Below, in pieces: positions 55,564-64,000 of a DNA stretch of 64,000 bases. Below the pieces are notes generated by a model. That model saw only the letters and a list, made by a program, of their open reading frames with translations, did no database searches and was not told the DNA's origin. Each line of letters opens with the position of its first letter. Positions within the stretch are counted from its first letter, which is position 1. This stretch comes from Pirellulales bacterium (GTDB lineage Bacteria; Planctomycetota; Planctomycetia; Pirellulales; JAICIG01): contig JAICLL010000001.1 of assembly GCA_025927475.1 (NCBI GenBank), forward strand, positions 62,001 through 126,000, given 5' to 3'. The translations under genes were made by a program, and so were the position numbers.

Positions 55564-57849
55564 TTGGCCAATCAGGTTGACCACGGCGGCCAGCTTCCCG
55601 CGGCTTGGCAGCGCGAAGTTCGCCGCCAACTTGAAATCGGCGAAGTCGTGCTGGCTTGGTTCGAGCCCGATCTCGACGTTCAACTTCGGTACGCCAAGGG
55701 TTTGGTGGTTGTCACCGATCGCCGAGTGCTGACGGCTATGGGGGCATCTAGCGAAAGCCGCGAGCCAAGCGACACCCCAATCGGCGAAGGCGCCCGTTGG
55801 CGCTCGTGGCCGTTGGATAGCATCACCGAGCTGGACGCGGTCGATCAGGCGGGCGTGGGCACGCTCGAACTGTTGGCCACCGGCCAGCGGCTGGCGCATT
55901 GGCACTATACGCTGGGCCGGTCATCGAACGCCGACCGGCTGGTGCAGCAATTTACTACCGTGCGGCGCGGGGCACTCAGCGGGCGGTTGGAAGGCGTCCT
56001 GGCCGAGTCGGGCAGGAACTGCTGCACCGAGTGTGGCGCGGAACTGCCCGCCGAATCGGTGGCCTGTCCCTTCTGCGTCAGCGGCAAACCGGCGCGGCCC
56101 ACGCGCTCGCTATTGCGGCTATGGCAGTTTGCTCGACCGCACGCGCCCACGGTGGTTCTGGGCTTTGCACTGGCTTTGACGGGCACTGCCGCCAGCCTTG
56201 TGCCGCCCTATCTCACCATGCCGCTGCTCGACCGCGTGCTCATTCCCTATCAGGAAGGCAAAACCGATCGCTTCGACCTGGTGCCTTGGTATTTGGGCGG
56301 GTTGTTCGCCGCCGCGCTGTTGGCCTGGGTGTTGAACTGGGCGCGCACCTACGTGCTGGCCTGGGTGTTCGAGCGGATCAGTGCCGACCTGCGCACGCAC
56401 ACCTATGCCCATTTGCAGCGGCTTTCGCTGGAATATTTCGGCGGCCAGCGCACCGGCGATCTGATGGCCCGCGTCAGCACCGACACTGAGCGGATCTGCA
56501 ATTTCCTGTCGCTCAATCTGCTCGACTTCGGCACCGACGTGTTGATGATGCTCATGACCGCCGGCATCTTATTGTGGATCAATCCCTGGCTGGCGCTGGT
56601 CACGCTGCTGCCCTTCCCGATGCTTGGCTGGCTGGTGATGCACGTGCGCGAGCGGCTGCGCAAAGGCTTTTTGGAAGCGGGCCGCGTGTGGGGCGACATG
56701 ACCAGCGTGCTGGCCGACACCATTCCCGGCATCCGAGTGGTCAAGGCGTTTGCCCAAGAGCGGCGTGAAATTGACCGCTTTCGCACGAGCAACGATCAGG
56801 TGCTGGCGGCCAACGATCGGGTGAACCGGGTATGGTCGTTTTTCGGGCCCGTGGTCACGCTCTCGACCGAGTTGGGGCTGTTGGTCATTTGGGGCTTCGG
56901 CGCTTGGAAGATTTACCATGGCGAGATCAAGGTGGGCATGCTCACCGCGTTCATCGCCTACATGGCGCGGTTCTACGCTCGGCTCGACTCGATGAGCCGC
57001 ATGGTGGCGGCGGTCCAGCGGGCCGCGGCCAGCTCGCAACGTATCTTTGAGATCCTCGATCAGGTTCCCACCGTGCGCGAGCCACCCCATCCCCGGCATC
57101 CGGGGCGCTTGCAGGGCGAAATTGAGCTGCGGGGCGTCGGCTTTCAGTATGGCAGCCGCCCGGTGCTCTCCGAGGTGAACCTGTTAATTCGGCCCGGCGA
57201 GATGGTGGGGCTGGTCGGCGCCAGCGGGTCGGGCAAAAGCACGCTGGTCAACCTGGTCTGCCGCTTTTACGACGTGAACGAAGGCTCGGTCCGCGCCGAT
57301 GGCCACGACATCCGCCAACTGGCGCTGGAAGAATATCGCCGGCATATCGGCATTGTGTTGCAAGAGCCGTTTTTGTTTTATGGCACGATTGCCGAAAACA
57401 TCGCCTATGGGCGGCCCGATGCCCCAGCCGAGGAAATCATCGCCGCGGCCCGCGCGGCCCGCGCGCATGAGTTTATTCTGCGGCTGCCCGACGGCTACGA
57501 TTCGATTGTCGGCGAGCGCGGCCAAAAGCTTTCCGGCGGCGAACGGCAGCGGATTTCGATTGCCCGTGCCTTGCTGATTGATCCTCGGATTCTGATCCTC
57601 GACGAGGCTACCTCGGCCGTTGACACCGAGACCGAGCGTGAAATTCAACTGGCCTTAGACAACCTGATTCGCGGGCGCACGACGATTGCCATTGCCCATC
57701 GCCTCAGCACCTTGCGGCGGGCCGATCGGATTGTGGTGCTCGAACATGGCAAAATCGTCGAAATCGGGCAGCACGACGAGCTGCTCAGCCGGCAAGGGTC
57801 GTATGCTCGGCTGCATCGGGCGCAACTGGAATTGGCCGGAGAGTTATAA
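55564..57849 (+). CDS. ABC transporter of the cyanophycin-associated type (DUF1854 partner)
   Basis: A 761-residue fused ABC exporter. An N-terminal extension of ~180 residues includes a zinc ribbon, CTECGAELPAESVACPFC. The six-helix permease part follows (AHAPTVVLGFALALTGTAA onward), then the ATPase with Walker A GASGSGKST, LSGGERQ and ILILDEATSAVD. This architecture, next to a DUF1854 gene, matches the ABC family annotated as associated with cyanophycin metabolism. No cyanophycin synthetase gene lies in the window. The start is TTG 55564 (AAGG upstream); no ATG lies near enough. Confidence 0.88.
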   Translation: MANQVDHGGQLPAAWQREVRRQLEIGEVVLAWFEPDLDVQLRYAKGLVVVTDRRVLTAMGASSESREPSDTPIGEGARWRSWPLDSITELDAVDQAGVGTLELLATGQRLAHWHYTLGRSSNADRLVQQFTTVRRGALSGRLEGVLAESGRNCCTECGAELPAESVACPFCVSGKPARPTRSLLRLWQFARPHAPTVVLGFALALTGTAASLVPPYLTMPLLDRVLIPYQEGKTDRFDLVPWYLGGLFAAALLAWVLNWARTYVLAWVFERISADLRTHTYAHLQRLSLEYFGGQRTGDLMARVSTDTERICNFLSLNLLDFGTDVLMMLMTAGILLWINPWLALVTLLPFPMLGWLVMHVRERLRKGFLEAGRVWGDMTSVLADTIPGIRVVKAFAQERREIDRFRTSNDQVLAANDRVNRVWSFFGPVVTLSTELGLLVIWGFGAWKIYHGEIKVGMLTAFIAYMARFYARLDSMSRMVAAVQRAAASSQRIFEILDQVPTVREPPHPRHPGRLQGEIELRGVGFQYGSRPVLSEVNLLIRPGEMVGLVGASGSGKSTLVNLVCRFYDVNEGSVRADGHDIRQLALEEYRRHIGIVLQEPFLFYGTIAENIAYGRPDAPAEEIIAAARAARAHEFILRLPDGYDSIVGERGQKLSGGERQRISIARALLIDPRILILDEATSAVDTETEREIQLALDNLIRGRTTIAIAHRLSTLRRADRIVVLEHGKIVEIGQHDELLSRQGSYARLHRAQLELAGEL

Positions 57850-57916
57850 CCGCGGAAGTACGGTGGGCCGGGGGAAGCCAGTCCATTAGAGGCGCCGAGG
57901 CCCCGGCTCGCGCCGA

Positions 57917-57951
57917 CCGGGGCATCGCTGAGGCTTTGCCCCACCCACCGG
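57917..57951. repeat. Dispersed repeat copy (minus orientation)
   Basis: CCGGGGCATCGCTGAGGCTT and the following TGCCCCACCCACCGG, between the ABC gene and the DUF1854 gene. Confidence 0.8.
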
Positions 57952-58017
57952 GTATTGCCGAGGCTCGATCATCAAATGGGTTCACTGCTTGCGCAAGCCA
58001 AAAGAGTTGAAAGCACC

Positions 58018-58515
58018 ATGACCGTTCCGACGCACGACGCCCCGCAACAACCAGCCGATTGCGATCTGAGCCAAGACGTCTGGGGGCGGCTGGTTTTCAC
58101 CGACTCCTCGGGCAGGCAGCACGTGGGCGTGGCGCCGGTGCGGGCGTTTCCCATCACCGATCCCAAGCATTGGGTTTCTATTTGCGACGCGCACGGGGCC
58201 GAATTGGCCTGCTTTGCCGACCTGGCGACGTTGTCGCCGCCCATGCGTGAGCTGATCGAGGCCGAACTATCGCGGCGCGATTTCATTCCGGCCATCAAGC
58301 GAATTGTGAAGATCGCCTCGACCGTCGAGCCGACCGAATGGATTGTCGAAACCGATCGCGGCACGACTTCCTTCATGCTCGAAAGCGACGAACACGTGCG
58401 GCGTTTGGGCGCGCACCAGGCGACGGTCACCGATTCGCACGGCATGCGCTATCTGATTGCCGATCTGCGCGCCCTCGACCCCGCCAGCCGCCGGATGCTC
58501 GAGCGATACCTTTAG
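58018..58515 (+). CDS. DUF1854 protein
   Basis: A 165-residue protein of DUF1854: WGRLVFTDSSGRQHVGVAPV, RAFPITDPKHWVSICDAHG, then ELSRRDFIPAIKRIVKIAS and DSHGMRYLIADLRALDPAS. It is encoded directly after the ABC transporter, the conserved pair seen in cyanophycin-related loci. ATG 58018 was chosen; an ATG at 57976 would extend it across a linker next to repeat DNA. Its molecular role is unknown. Confidence 0.9.
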   Translation: MTVPTHDAPQQPADCDLSQDVWGRLVFTDSSGRQHVGVAPVRAFPITDPKHWVSICDAHGAELACFADLATLSPPMRELIEAELSRRDFIPAIKRIVKIASTVEPTEWIVETDRGTTSFMLESDEHVRRLGAHQATVTDSHGMRYLIADLRALDPASRRMLERYL

Positions 58516-58619
58516 CGCGCTTCGTATCGACGGGGCAAGTATTGGCGTTGGCTTCGCGGCCGGGTTAAAATGGCGAAACCAACCCATCGCAATCATCCTG
58601 CTCGCGATCACACCTGGCC

Positions 58620-58859
58620 ATGACCATCGAAGAAATACGCAAGTTTTACGATGCGCAACCCTTTCATCCCTTCGTGCTGCACATCGCCGACGGGCGGGAG
58701 ATCCCGGTGCATGGCCGCGGGTTCATGGCGTCTGCCCCGAAAGGGCGCACGATTCACGTCTACCAACCGGACGGCGTATCTGATCACATCGACTTGCTGT
58801 TGGTGACCGGCATCGAAGTGCGCCCCGCGACCAACGGCGCCCGACGGCGAAAACGGTAG
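58620..58859 (+). CDS. Small hypothetical protein
   Basis: A 79-residue soluble protein: MTIEEIRKFYDAQPFHPFVL, then a beta-rich middle (GREIPVHGRGFMASAPKGRT) and a basic tail. It resembles short conserved proteins common in planctomycete genomes, but no named family is recognised. It starts 104 bases after DUF1854. Confidence 0.65.
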   Translation: MTIEEIRKFYDAQPFHPFVLHIADGREIPVHGRGFMASAPKGRTIHVYQPDGVSDHIDLLLVTGIEVRPATNGARRRKR

Positions 58860-58863
58860 GTTG

Positions 58864-59040
58864 ATGAACACAGTCCAACCAGGCCGATATCGGCATTACA
58901 AGGGCAGGGGCTACGTCGTCGTCGGTGTCGCTCGGCATAGCGAGACGGAGGAAGAACTCGTCGTCTATCGCCAAGACTACGGCGACCATGCCTTATTTTC
59001 CGGTCCATTCCATTGCTGTGGTGCCCCCGTCGTGCGATAA
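58864..59040 (+). CDS. DUF1653-like small protein, possibly frameshifted
   Basis: A 58-residue frame too short for many callers. GRYRHYKGRGYVVVGVARHS followed by ETEEELVVYRQDYGDHALF matches the core of the DUF1653 family. After that the usual WVRP-type ending is replaced by SGPFHCCGAPVVR; the +1 frame reads LIFRSIPLLW, which is a weak fit to the family ending. This could be a real shorter protein or a single-base frameshift. It starts four bases after the previous stop. Confidence 0.6.
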   Translation: MNTVQPGRYRHYKGRGYVVVGVARHSETEEELVVYRQDYGDHALFSGPFHCCGAPVVR

Positions 59041-59101
59041 TTCGCGGGTTCAGGCTGGCGGTATCTCTTCGCAATCGCCTCGGTAACTCGGAGTTACGCA
59101 G

Positions 59102-59947
59102 ATGTTTCATCGTCGAACCGCGCGAGCTCTCGCGTTGGCAATTCTCTTGGTCGGTAGCGCGGCCAGCGCGGGCGAAGGTTCCGAAGCGCCCAAAGCCGAT
59201 CGAGCCGTGAAGGCCAGGCTCGAAATGATGCAAGAAGTCATTGACGATTTCCAGGTGCGCTCAGCTCAAATCGAATCGCCCGCGGCGCTGAGATTTCGCC
59301 AGCACCCGCTCTTGCGCTATAACGATCAGACTCGGCCAGGCGCTGGCGGCGCACAGGCGCTGCTCGATGCCACGGCTTGGCGTTTGGGCGAACACGGCCG
59401 CCCGCTGGCAGTTGTTACGCTCGAAGTTTATCCGGACAGTGAAAAAACAGCGGTGATGACCTACGAAATGGTTTCGCTCTCGCCCTTAGCGTTCGAGATG
59501 AAAAACTCGCGCGGCGTGGTCTGGACTCCTTCGAGCACCGAGTTGGCGATGGCGCCGCTGGCGAAGGCACTGGAACCCGCCGACTCGAAGCGGGCGCGGC
59601 TGGTGCAGATGCGCCAGCTCGCTCGCCGCTTTACGGTGCAGGCCGAATGGCGCGGCGAAAAAACCGAATGCCGTCTGTTAGCGCAGCCGATCGATCGCTA
59701 CGACGACGAGGCGGCAGGCATCTTAGATGGGGCCGCTTTTGTCTTCGCCAATGGCACCAATCCCGAGATGGGCTTGCTTGTAGAGTGTTCAGACAAGAGC
59801 TGGTCGTATGGCGTTTTCCGCCTGACTGCGGCGACGCTTTTCGCGCAACTCGACGGCAAATCGCTCAACCTGCCCTCCAAGGGAGCGGAAAGTCCCGTCG
59901 AGGCGCCAACCACTGGCACGCGGCATTCGATTGATTTGCCGGAATGA
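59102..59947 (+). CDS. Hypothetical secreted protein
   Basis: A 281-residue protein with a signal peptide (LALAILLVGSAASAGEGSE). The mature region contains FRQHPLLRYNDQTRPGAGGA, EWRGEKTECRLLAQPIDRY and a C-terminal SWSYGVFRLTAATLFAQLDG. It looks like a family common in planctomycetes but I cannot name it. ATG 59102 has GGAG at good spacing upstream. Confidence 0.65.
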   Translation: MFHRRTARALALAILLVGSAASAGEGSEAPKADRAVKARLEMMQEVIDDFQVRSAQIESPAALRFRQHPLLRYNDQTRPGAGGAQALLDATAWRLGEHGRPLAVVTLEVYPDSEKTAVMTYEMVSLSPLAFEMKNSRGVVWTPSSTELAMAPLAKALEPADSKRARLVQMRQLARRFTVQAEWRGEKTECRLLAQPIDRYDDEAAGILDGAAFVFANGTNPEMGLLVECSDKSWSYGVFRLTAATLFAQLDGKSLNLPSKGAESPVEAPTTGTRHSIDLPE

Positions 59948-60045
59948 AAAACTTTGTCGCACATCGTGGTGGACCAAGACGGATGCAGACAGGAATCGCT
60001 CCGGCGTGACGTTGTTGGCACCGGCTTTGCGTGCTGCTGTCGGGC

Positions 60046-60456
60046 ATGGAAGCGGCCCCGCCCTCAATTCGTGACGCCTTCCGAAAATTCGCCCGTCGCA
60101 CGGCCAACATCAGCGGCACCCCGTGGTGTTTCATGGCTGCCGCGTCTACAATCGCAATTTGGGCGATGCTCGGGCCACGGTTCGGCTATTCCGACACCTG
60201 GCAGTTGGTCATCAACACCGGTACGTCGCTGGTTACGTTTCTGATGGTGTTTTTGATCCAGAACACGCAAAACCGCGATGCGCGTGAGATCCACATTAAG
60301 CTCGATGAGCTCTTGCGAGCCATCGCCGAGGCGCGTACCGGACTGGTCGACCTCGAGGAACTGTCGGACGAGCAGTTAGGCAAATTGCAGCGCGAGTTTC
60401 AACGGCTATGCAGCGACCGCCATTTGGAATTGCCGTTCAGCTTGGATCAGAAATAA
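60046..60456 (+). CDS. Low-affinity iron permease family protein
   Basis: A 136-residue two-helix membrane protein of the low-affinity iron permease family. FRKFARRTANISGTPWCFMA, then WQLVINTGTSLVTFLMVFLI and NTQNRDAREIHIKLDELLRA are the family pattern. Despite the name, transport by the bacterial members is not established. ATG 60046 (MEAAPPSIRDAF) was chosen over a GTG at 60031. Confidence 0.88.
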   Translation: MEAAPPSIRDAFRKFARRTANISGTPWCFMAAASTIAIWAMLGPRFGYSDTWQLVINTGTSLVTFLMVFLIQNTQNRDAREIHIKLDELLRAIAEARTGLVDLEELSDEQLGKLQREFQRLCSDRHLELPFSLDQK

Positions 60457-60476
60457 TTCCGAGCGTAAAGCAACGC

Positions 60477-62936
60477 ATGCGGTTGCCGACTTTGATTGCC
60501 ACGCTAGTCATGGCCGTCGGGTTTGAACGAGCCCTCGTTGCGAACGACTCTGAGCCGGCGCTTGCCGTTTCCCCTACCGAGATTACTCTACGCGGCCCGC
60601 GCGATCGCGTGCAGCTTGTCCTCACGGCCAGCCTGGCCAACGACATCCGCGATGTCACGCGCGAGGCCGTTTGGCAATCGACGAATGAGGCCGTCGTGCG
60701 GGTCGATGCGCAAGGCGGGGCAAACGCGGTGGGCGACGGCGCAGCAGACATTGTCGTGCGCCTCGGCGATCACGCGCTCGCCGTGCCTGCCCTCGTCCGT
60801 GGTTGCTCGGCAGCGTCGGCGGTGAGTTTTCGCAATGAGATCATTCCGGTTTTGACGAAGGCTGGCTGCAACTCGGGCAAGTGCCACGGCTCGCCCAGCG
60901 GCAAAGGCGGGCTGGCGCTTTCGCTGCGCGGATTCGACCCGGTCAGCGATCATCGGCGGCTCGCGCGCGAGTCGGGCGGGCGGCGGATCGATTTGCTCGC
61001 GCCGGGCGAAAGCTTGCTGCTGGCCAAACCGCTGGCCCGTGTGCCGCACGGAGGCGGTCGGCGATTTGCCGGCGTCGACGATCCGCTGTCGCTGCTGCTG
61101 CGCGAGTGGATTGCCGCCGGGGCGCCTTGCGAGGCCAACGAATCGGCTCCTCTCTCGCTGGAAGTTTTGCCGAATGAGCGGTGGCTTGAGCCGGCGTCGC
61201 GCACGCAGCAGCTTCGGGTGGTGGCAAAATGGGCCGATGGATTATCGCGCGACGTGACGCACCTGGCCCTCTTCACCGCCAGTCCCGAAGGCGTCGCCGA
61301 GGTGACCACCGGCGGCCTGGTCAAACGCCTGCCTGATGACAAATCAAGTACCGAGGTGACCGTGGCCGCGGTGTTTGGCGAGTTGCAGGCTGTCGGCCGT
61401 ATTGTGTTTTTGCGCTCGGCCGAAGGTTTTGCCTGGCCCAATCCGTCCGAAAACAACGAGATCGACCGTTTGGCACTCGCCCGGCTGCGGCGGCTGCGCA
61501 TCGCCCCCGTCGAACTGAGCGACGACGCCACCTTCTTGCGCCGTGCGTGGCTCGATGTGTGCGGTGTGCCGCCGCCGCCCGACGAAGTTCGCCGCTTCCT
61601 CAGTGACACTTCTTCAGACAAGCGCGCGCGGCTGATTGACGCTTTACTTGAGCGTCCCGAGTACGCGGCCTGCTGGGCCATGCGCTGGGCCGACCGGCTT
61701 GGTTGCAATCAGCGGTTCGTGGGCAAGACGGGGGCAATCAAGTATCACGCCTGGATTCAACACCAGATGGCTTCCAACGTGCCCGATGATGTCTTCGCGC
61801 GGCAGTTGCTCACCGGCTCGGGCGGCAACTACAGCCATCCGCCGGCGGGGTTTTATCGTTTGCCACGGACACCGCAAGACCGGGCCGAGCAGATTGCCCA
61901 AGTGTTTCTGGGCGTGCGCATTGGGTGCGCCCGTTGCCACAATCATCCGGGCGAACGCTGGACGCAGGACGATTATTACGGGCTGGCCGCGTTTTTCGCG
62001 CGGCTGCGCTACCGCGATGGACCCTTCTTCAATCACATCTACGATAAAGAAGAGACGGTGCTGCCGACGCGCAGCGGCGAACTGCGGCATGCCCGTACCG
62101 GGGCGATGGTATCGCCGAAGGCGTTGGGATCACCCGCGCCGGAAATCTCGGCCGAGGAAGACCGCCGCGAAGTGTTTGCCCAGTGGCTGGTGCGGCCCGG
62201 CAACTCGTTTTTCGCGCGGGCCGCGGTCAATCGCATTTGGGCCTGGTTGTTTGGCCGGGGCATTGTCGAGCCGGTCGATGACTTTCGCAGTTCGAACCCG
62301 CCGTCACACCCCGAGTTGCTCGATTGGCTGGCCGCCGATTTCGCCGCGCATGGCTTTGACCGCAAGTATCTGATTCGCGAGATCATGCGCTCGCGGCTTT
62401 ATCAGCTTGCCTCATCCGGCGACACGCAGGGCGCCGCCGCGGGCGAGCGCTATTTTGCTCAGGCTGCCGTGCGGTTGCTGGGCGCCGAGCAACTGCTGGA
62501 CGCCATTGGCCAGGCGACCGGTACGCCCGAAAAATTCGCGGGCTTTCCCGCCGGTCTGCGGGCAACGGAGCTGCCCGATGGCGAGTATCAGCATCGTTTT
62601 CTGACGGCGTTTGGCCGGCCGGCGCGGGCCTTGGCCTGCGCGTGCGAGCGCGATGGCGACTCGAACCTTGGGCAGGCATTGGAGCTGGTCGGCGGCGAGG
62701 GAATCGAAGCCCAGATCCGCTCGCCATCGGGGCGGGTGGCCCGGCTGTTCGACGCCCGCGCCGACAACACGGCCATCGTCGAAGAGCTGTTTTTGGCCGC
62801 CTTGAGCCGCTTGCCGACCGACGACGAGTGCCGAGAGCTAAGCCAGCGCCTTTCGCAGGCGTCCGACCGCCGTGCCGCGGTCGAAGATTTGCTCTGGGCG
62901 TTGATCAATCACCGCGAGTTTCTGTTTCAGCACTGA
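60477..62936 (+). CDS. DUF1549/DUF1553 haem protein with Ig-like N-terminus
   Basis: An 819-residue secreted protein. After a signal peptide (LIATLVMAVGFERALVANDS) comes a bacterial Ig-like domain (VSPTEITLRGPRDRVQLVLT), then PSCyt-type CNSGKCHG near residue 131 and the canonical CARCH in RIGCARCHNHPGERW near 485. DUF1549 is marked by LARLRRLRIAPVELSDDATF and DUF1553 by VNRIWAWLFGRGIVEPVDDF. These giant cytochrome-like proteins are a planctomycete hallmark with no settled function. The expected DUF1501 neighbour is at 30503 instead. Confidence 0.92.
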   Translation: MRLPTLIATLVMAVGFERALVANDSEPALAVSPTEITLRGPRDRVQLVLTASLANDIRDVTREAVWQSTNEAVVRVDAQGGANAVGDGAADIVVRLGDHALAVPALVRGCSAASAVSFRNEIIPVLTKAGCNSGKCHGSPSGKGGLALSLRGFDPVSDHRRLARESGGRRIDLLAPGESLLLAKPLARVPHGGGRRFAGVDDPLSLLLREWIAAGAPCEANESAPLSLEVLPNERWLEPASRTQQLRVVAKWADGLSRDVTHLALFTASPEGVAEVTTGGLVKRLPDDKSSTEVTVAAVFGELQAVGRIVFLRSAEGFAWPNPSENNEIDRLALARLRRLRIAPVELSDDATFLRRAWLDVCGVPPPPDEVRRFLSDTSSDKRARLIDALLERPEYAACWAMRWADRLGCNQRFVGKTGAIKYHAWIQHQMASNVPDDVFARQLLTGSGGNYSHPPAGFYRLPRTPQDRAEQIAQVFLGVRIGCARCHNHPGERWTQDDYYGLAAFFARLRYRDGPFFNHIYDKEETVLPTRSGELRHARTGAMVSPKALGSPAPEISAEEDRREVFAQWLVRPGNSFFARAAVNRIWAWLFGRGIVEPVDDFRSSNPPSHPELLDWLAADFAAHGFDRKYLIREIMRSRLYQLASSGDTQGAAAGERYFAQAAVRLLGAEQLLDAIGQATGTPEKFAGFPAGLRATELPDGEYQHRFLTAFGRPARALACACERDGDSNLGQALELVGGEGIEAQIRSPSGRVARLFDARADNTAIVEELFLAALSRLPTDDECRELSQRLSQASDRRAAVEDLLWALINHREFLFQH

Positions 62937-63011
62937 GTCAATCGAAATCGGTAGTTCGCACGCTCGAGGTCGGTAAAGAATGGACTCCATGCCGTTCCGT
63001 GGTCTTTTTTA

Positions 63012-63049
63012 CCGCTGGTGGCTGGGGCAGAGGCTTACCGATGCCCCGG
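63012..63049. repeat. Dispersed repeat copy (plus orientation)
   Basis: CCGCTGGTGGCTGGGGCAGA and the following GGCTTACCGATGCCCCGG, then a shorter inverted half-copy. It fills the gap before rimO. Confidence 0.8.
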
Positions 63050-63184
63050 CCCCGATCAGCCGGGGCATTTGCCGACCTTGTTCGTCAAAACCGATTTGGC
63101 CCGGGCCGAATCTTCGCCCGTTTCCTGCGGCGGGCCAATTGAGTACGATGAACAGTCCGCACCTTACGAACCCGGAGCACCACC

Positions 63185-64000
63185 TTGGCGACCGTCGCCC
63201 CACCACCCCCATCGACGCAAATCAAAGGCAGCTATGCCTTTGTCAGCCTTGGCTGCCCCAAAAACCTGGTGGATAGCGAGCGGATGCTCGGGCTTTTGCA
63301 CCTGGACGGCTACCAGTTGGTCAGCGAACCGGAGGGATCTGATTTCGTCGTGGTCAATACCTGCGGCTTTATTGAGCGGGCGCGCGAGGAATCGTTCGCC
63401 GCCATCCACGAGATGCTCGATCTCAAGCGTCGCGGCGGCACCAAAGGCGTGATTGTCTCGGGCTGCCTGGCTGAACGAGACAAAGAAGCCCTGCTTGACC
63501 GCTGCCCTGACATTGATCAACTGGTGGGCGTTTTTGCCCGTGAGCAGGTGACCAAGGTGGCCGACCGGCTGCTGGGCGGGCTGCACGAGCAGCGGACCGT
63601 GTTTCAGCCGGCGCCCTCGCGGCCTCTGCCCGATGTGGCGAGGCTACGAATCACGCCGCGGCACTTCGCATTCTTGAAGATTTCCGAAGGATGCGACCGG
63701 CTCTGCACGTTCTGCGCGATCCCCAAAATGCGCGGCAAGCACGCCAGCAAGCCGATCGAAGAAGTGGTGGCCGAGGCGCGCGAATTGGTGGCCGACGGCG
63801 TGCGCGAGCTGAACATCGTGGCCCAAGACACCACGTATTACGGCCTCGACCTGTATGGCCGGCCGCGGCTGGCGGAGCTATTGAGCGAGTTGGATCGCAT
63901 CAATGGCCTCGACTGGATTCGCGTGATGTACCTCTACCCGATGTATTTCAGCGACGAACTGATCGACGTGCTGGCAAGCGGGCGGGCGATCATCCCCTAT
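63185..64000 (+). CDS. rimO: Ribosomal protein S12 methylthiotransferase RimO (3' end outside window)
   Basis: The first 272 residues of the radical-SAM enzyme that methylthiolates Asp of ribosomal protein S12. The N-terminal UPF0004 domain has [28 protein letters not shown] and [10 protein letters not shown], three cysteines for the auxiliary cluster. The radical-SAM motif [11 protein letters not shown] near residue 170 has the spacing CxxxCxxC. The start is TTG 63185 with GGAG seven bases upstream; the ATG at 63148 is in another frame. The TRAM domain lies beyond the window. Confidence 0.94.
   Translation, partial: MATVAPPPPSTQIKGSYAFVSLGCPKNLVDSERMLGLLHLDGYQLVSEPEGSDFVVVNTCGFIERAREESFAAIHEMLDLKRRGGTKGVIVSGCLAERDKEALLDRCPDIDQLVGVFAREQVTKVADRLLGGLHEQRTVFQPAPSRPLPDVARLRITPRHFAFLKISEGCDRLCTFCAIPKMRGKHASKPIEEVVAEARELVADGVRELNIVAQDTTYYGLDLYGRPRLAELLSELDRINGLDWIRVMYLYPMYFSDELIDVLASGRAIIPY

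Overview
The window looks like chromosomal DNA of a planctomycete, probably in or near the Pirellulales. It is GC-rich and dense in families typical of that phylum: DUF1501, DUF1549/DUF1553 with haem motifs, a secreted S1 sulfatase, DUF1854 with its ABC transporter, many CheY-like and hybrid kinase proteins, and FSLRGLL-type membrane leaders. Phylum placement is inferred from gene content; no rRNA gene, tRNA gene or CRISPR array was seen.

Layout. 1-3624: a SbcC/SbcD-like repair pair (yhaN/yhaO type), a possible 35-residue leader ORF, and DUF3606 plus DUF1360-like genes. 3639-13459: signalling genes on the minus strand (a lone receiver, a three-PAS hybrid kinase, a c-haem sensor kinase, a degenerate kinase coupled to an ANTAR regulator) mixed with rnhA, an M32 carboxypeptidase and superoxide dismutase. 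13981-15545: three small membrane-protein genes and a BON-domain gene. 15830-18599: a sulfatase operon. 18648-23281: asnB, glgC, a gene of unknown function and yjbQ. 23886-30442: three multi-pass envelope glycan enzymes, one a fusion of two GT-C modules. 30503-33893: DUF1501, a TPP-enzyme half-subunit, a leucine-rich repeat protein and a creatininase. 34108-36885: FlgN-like protein, sensor kinase and NtrC-type activator, resembling a flagellar checkpoint unit. 36928-43827: TPR protein, a lipoprotein, a secreted protein, a short SecA paralogue and a receiver. 43930-47968: SDR, then divergent leuB-type and ilvB genes. 48003-53421: a translationally coupled secreted operon (FG-GAP protein, trypsin-like protease, large secreted protein). 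53738-62936: a dihaem cytochrome, the ABC/DUF1854 pair known from cyanophycin loci, small proteins and DUF1549/DUF1553. 63185 to the end: rimO, cut by the window edge.

The most unusual feature is the repeat landscape. There is a 175-bp MITE-like element with an exact 8-bp target duplication (39562-39736). Seven arrays of four tandem heptamers, with different but partly related units, are scattered through gaps and gene edges. A dispersed motif of about 35 bp occurs at five loci, and a perfect 23-bp inverted repeat has a second half-copy inside a protease gene. At least three proteins (the asnB product C-terminus, the trypsin-like protease N-terminus and the large secreted protein N-terminus) have repeat DNA read in frame as protein.
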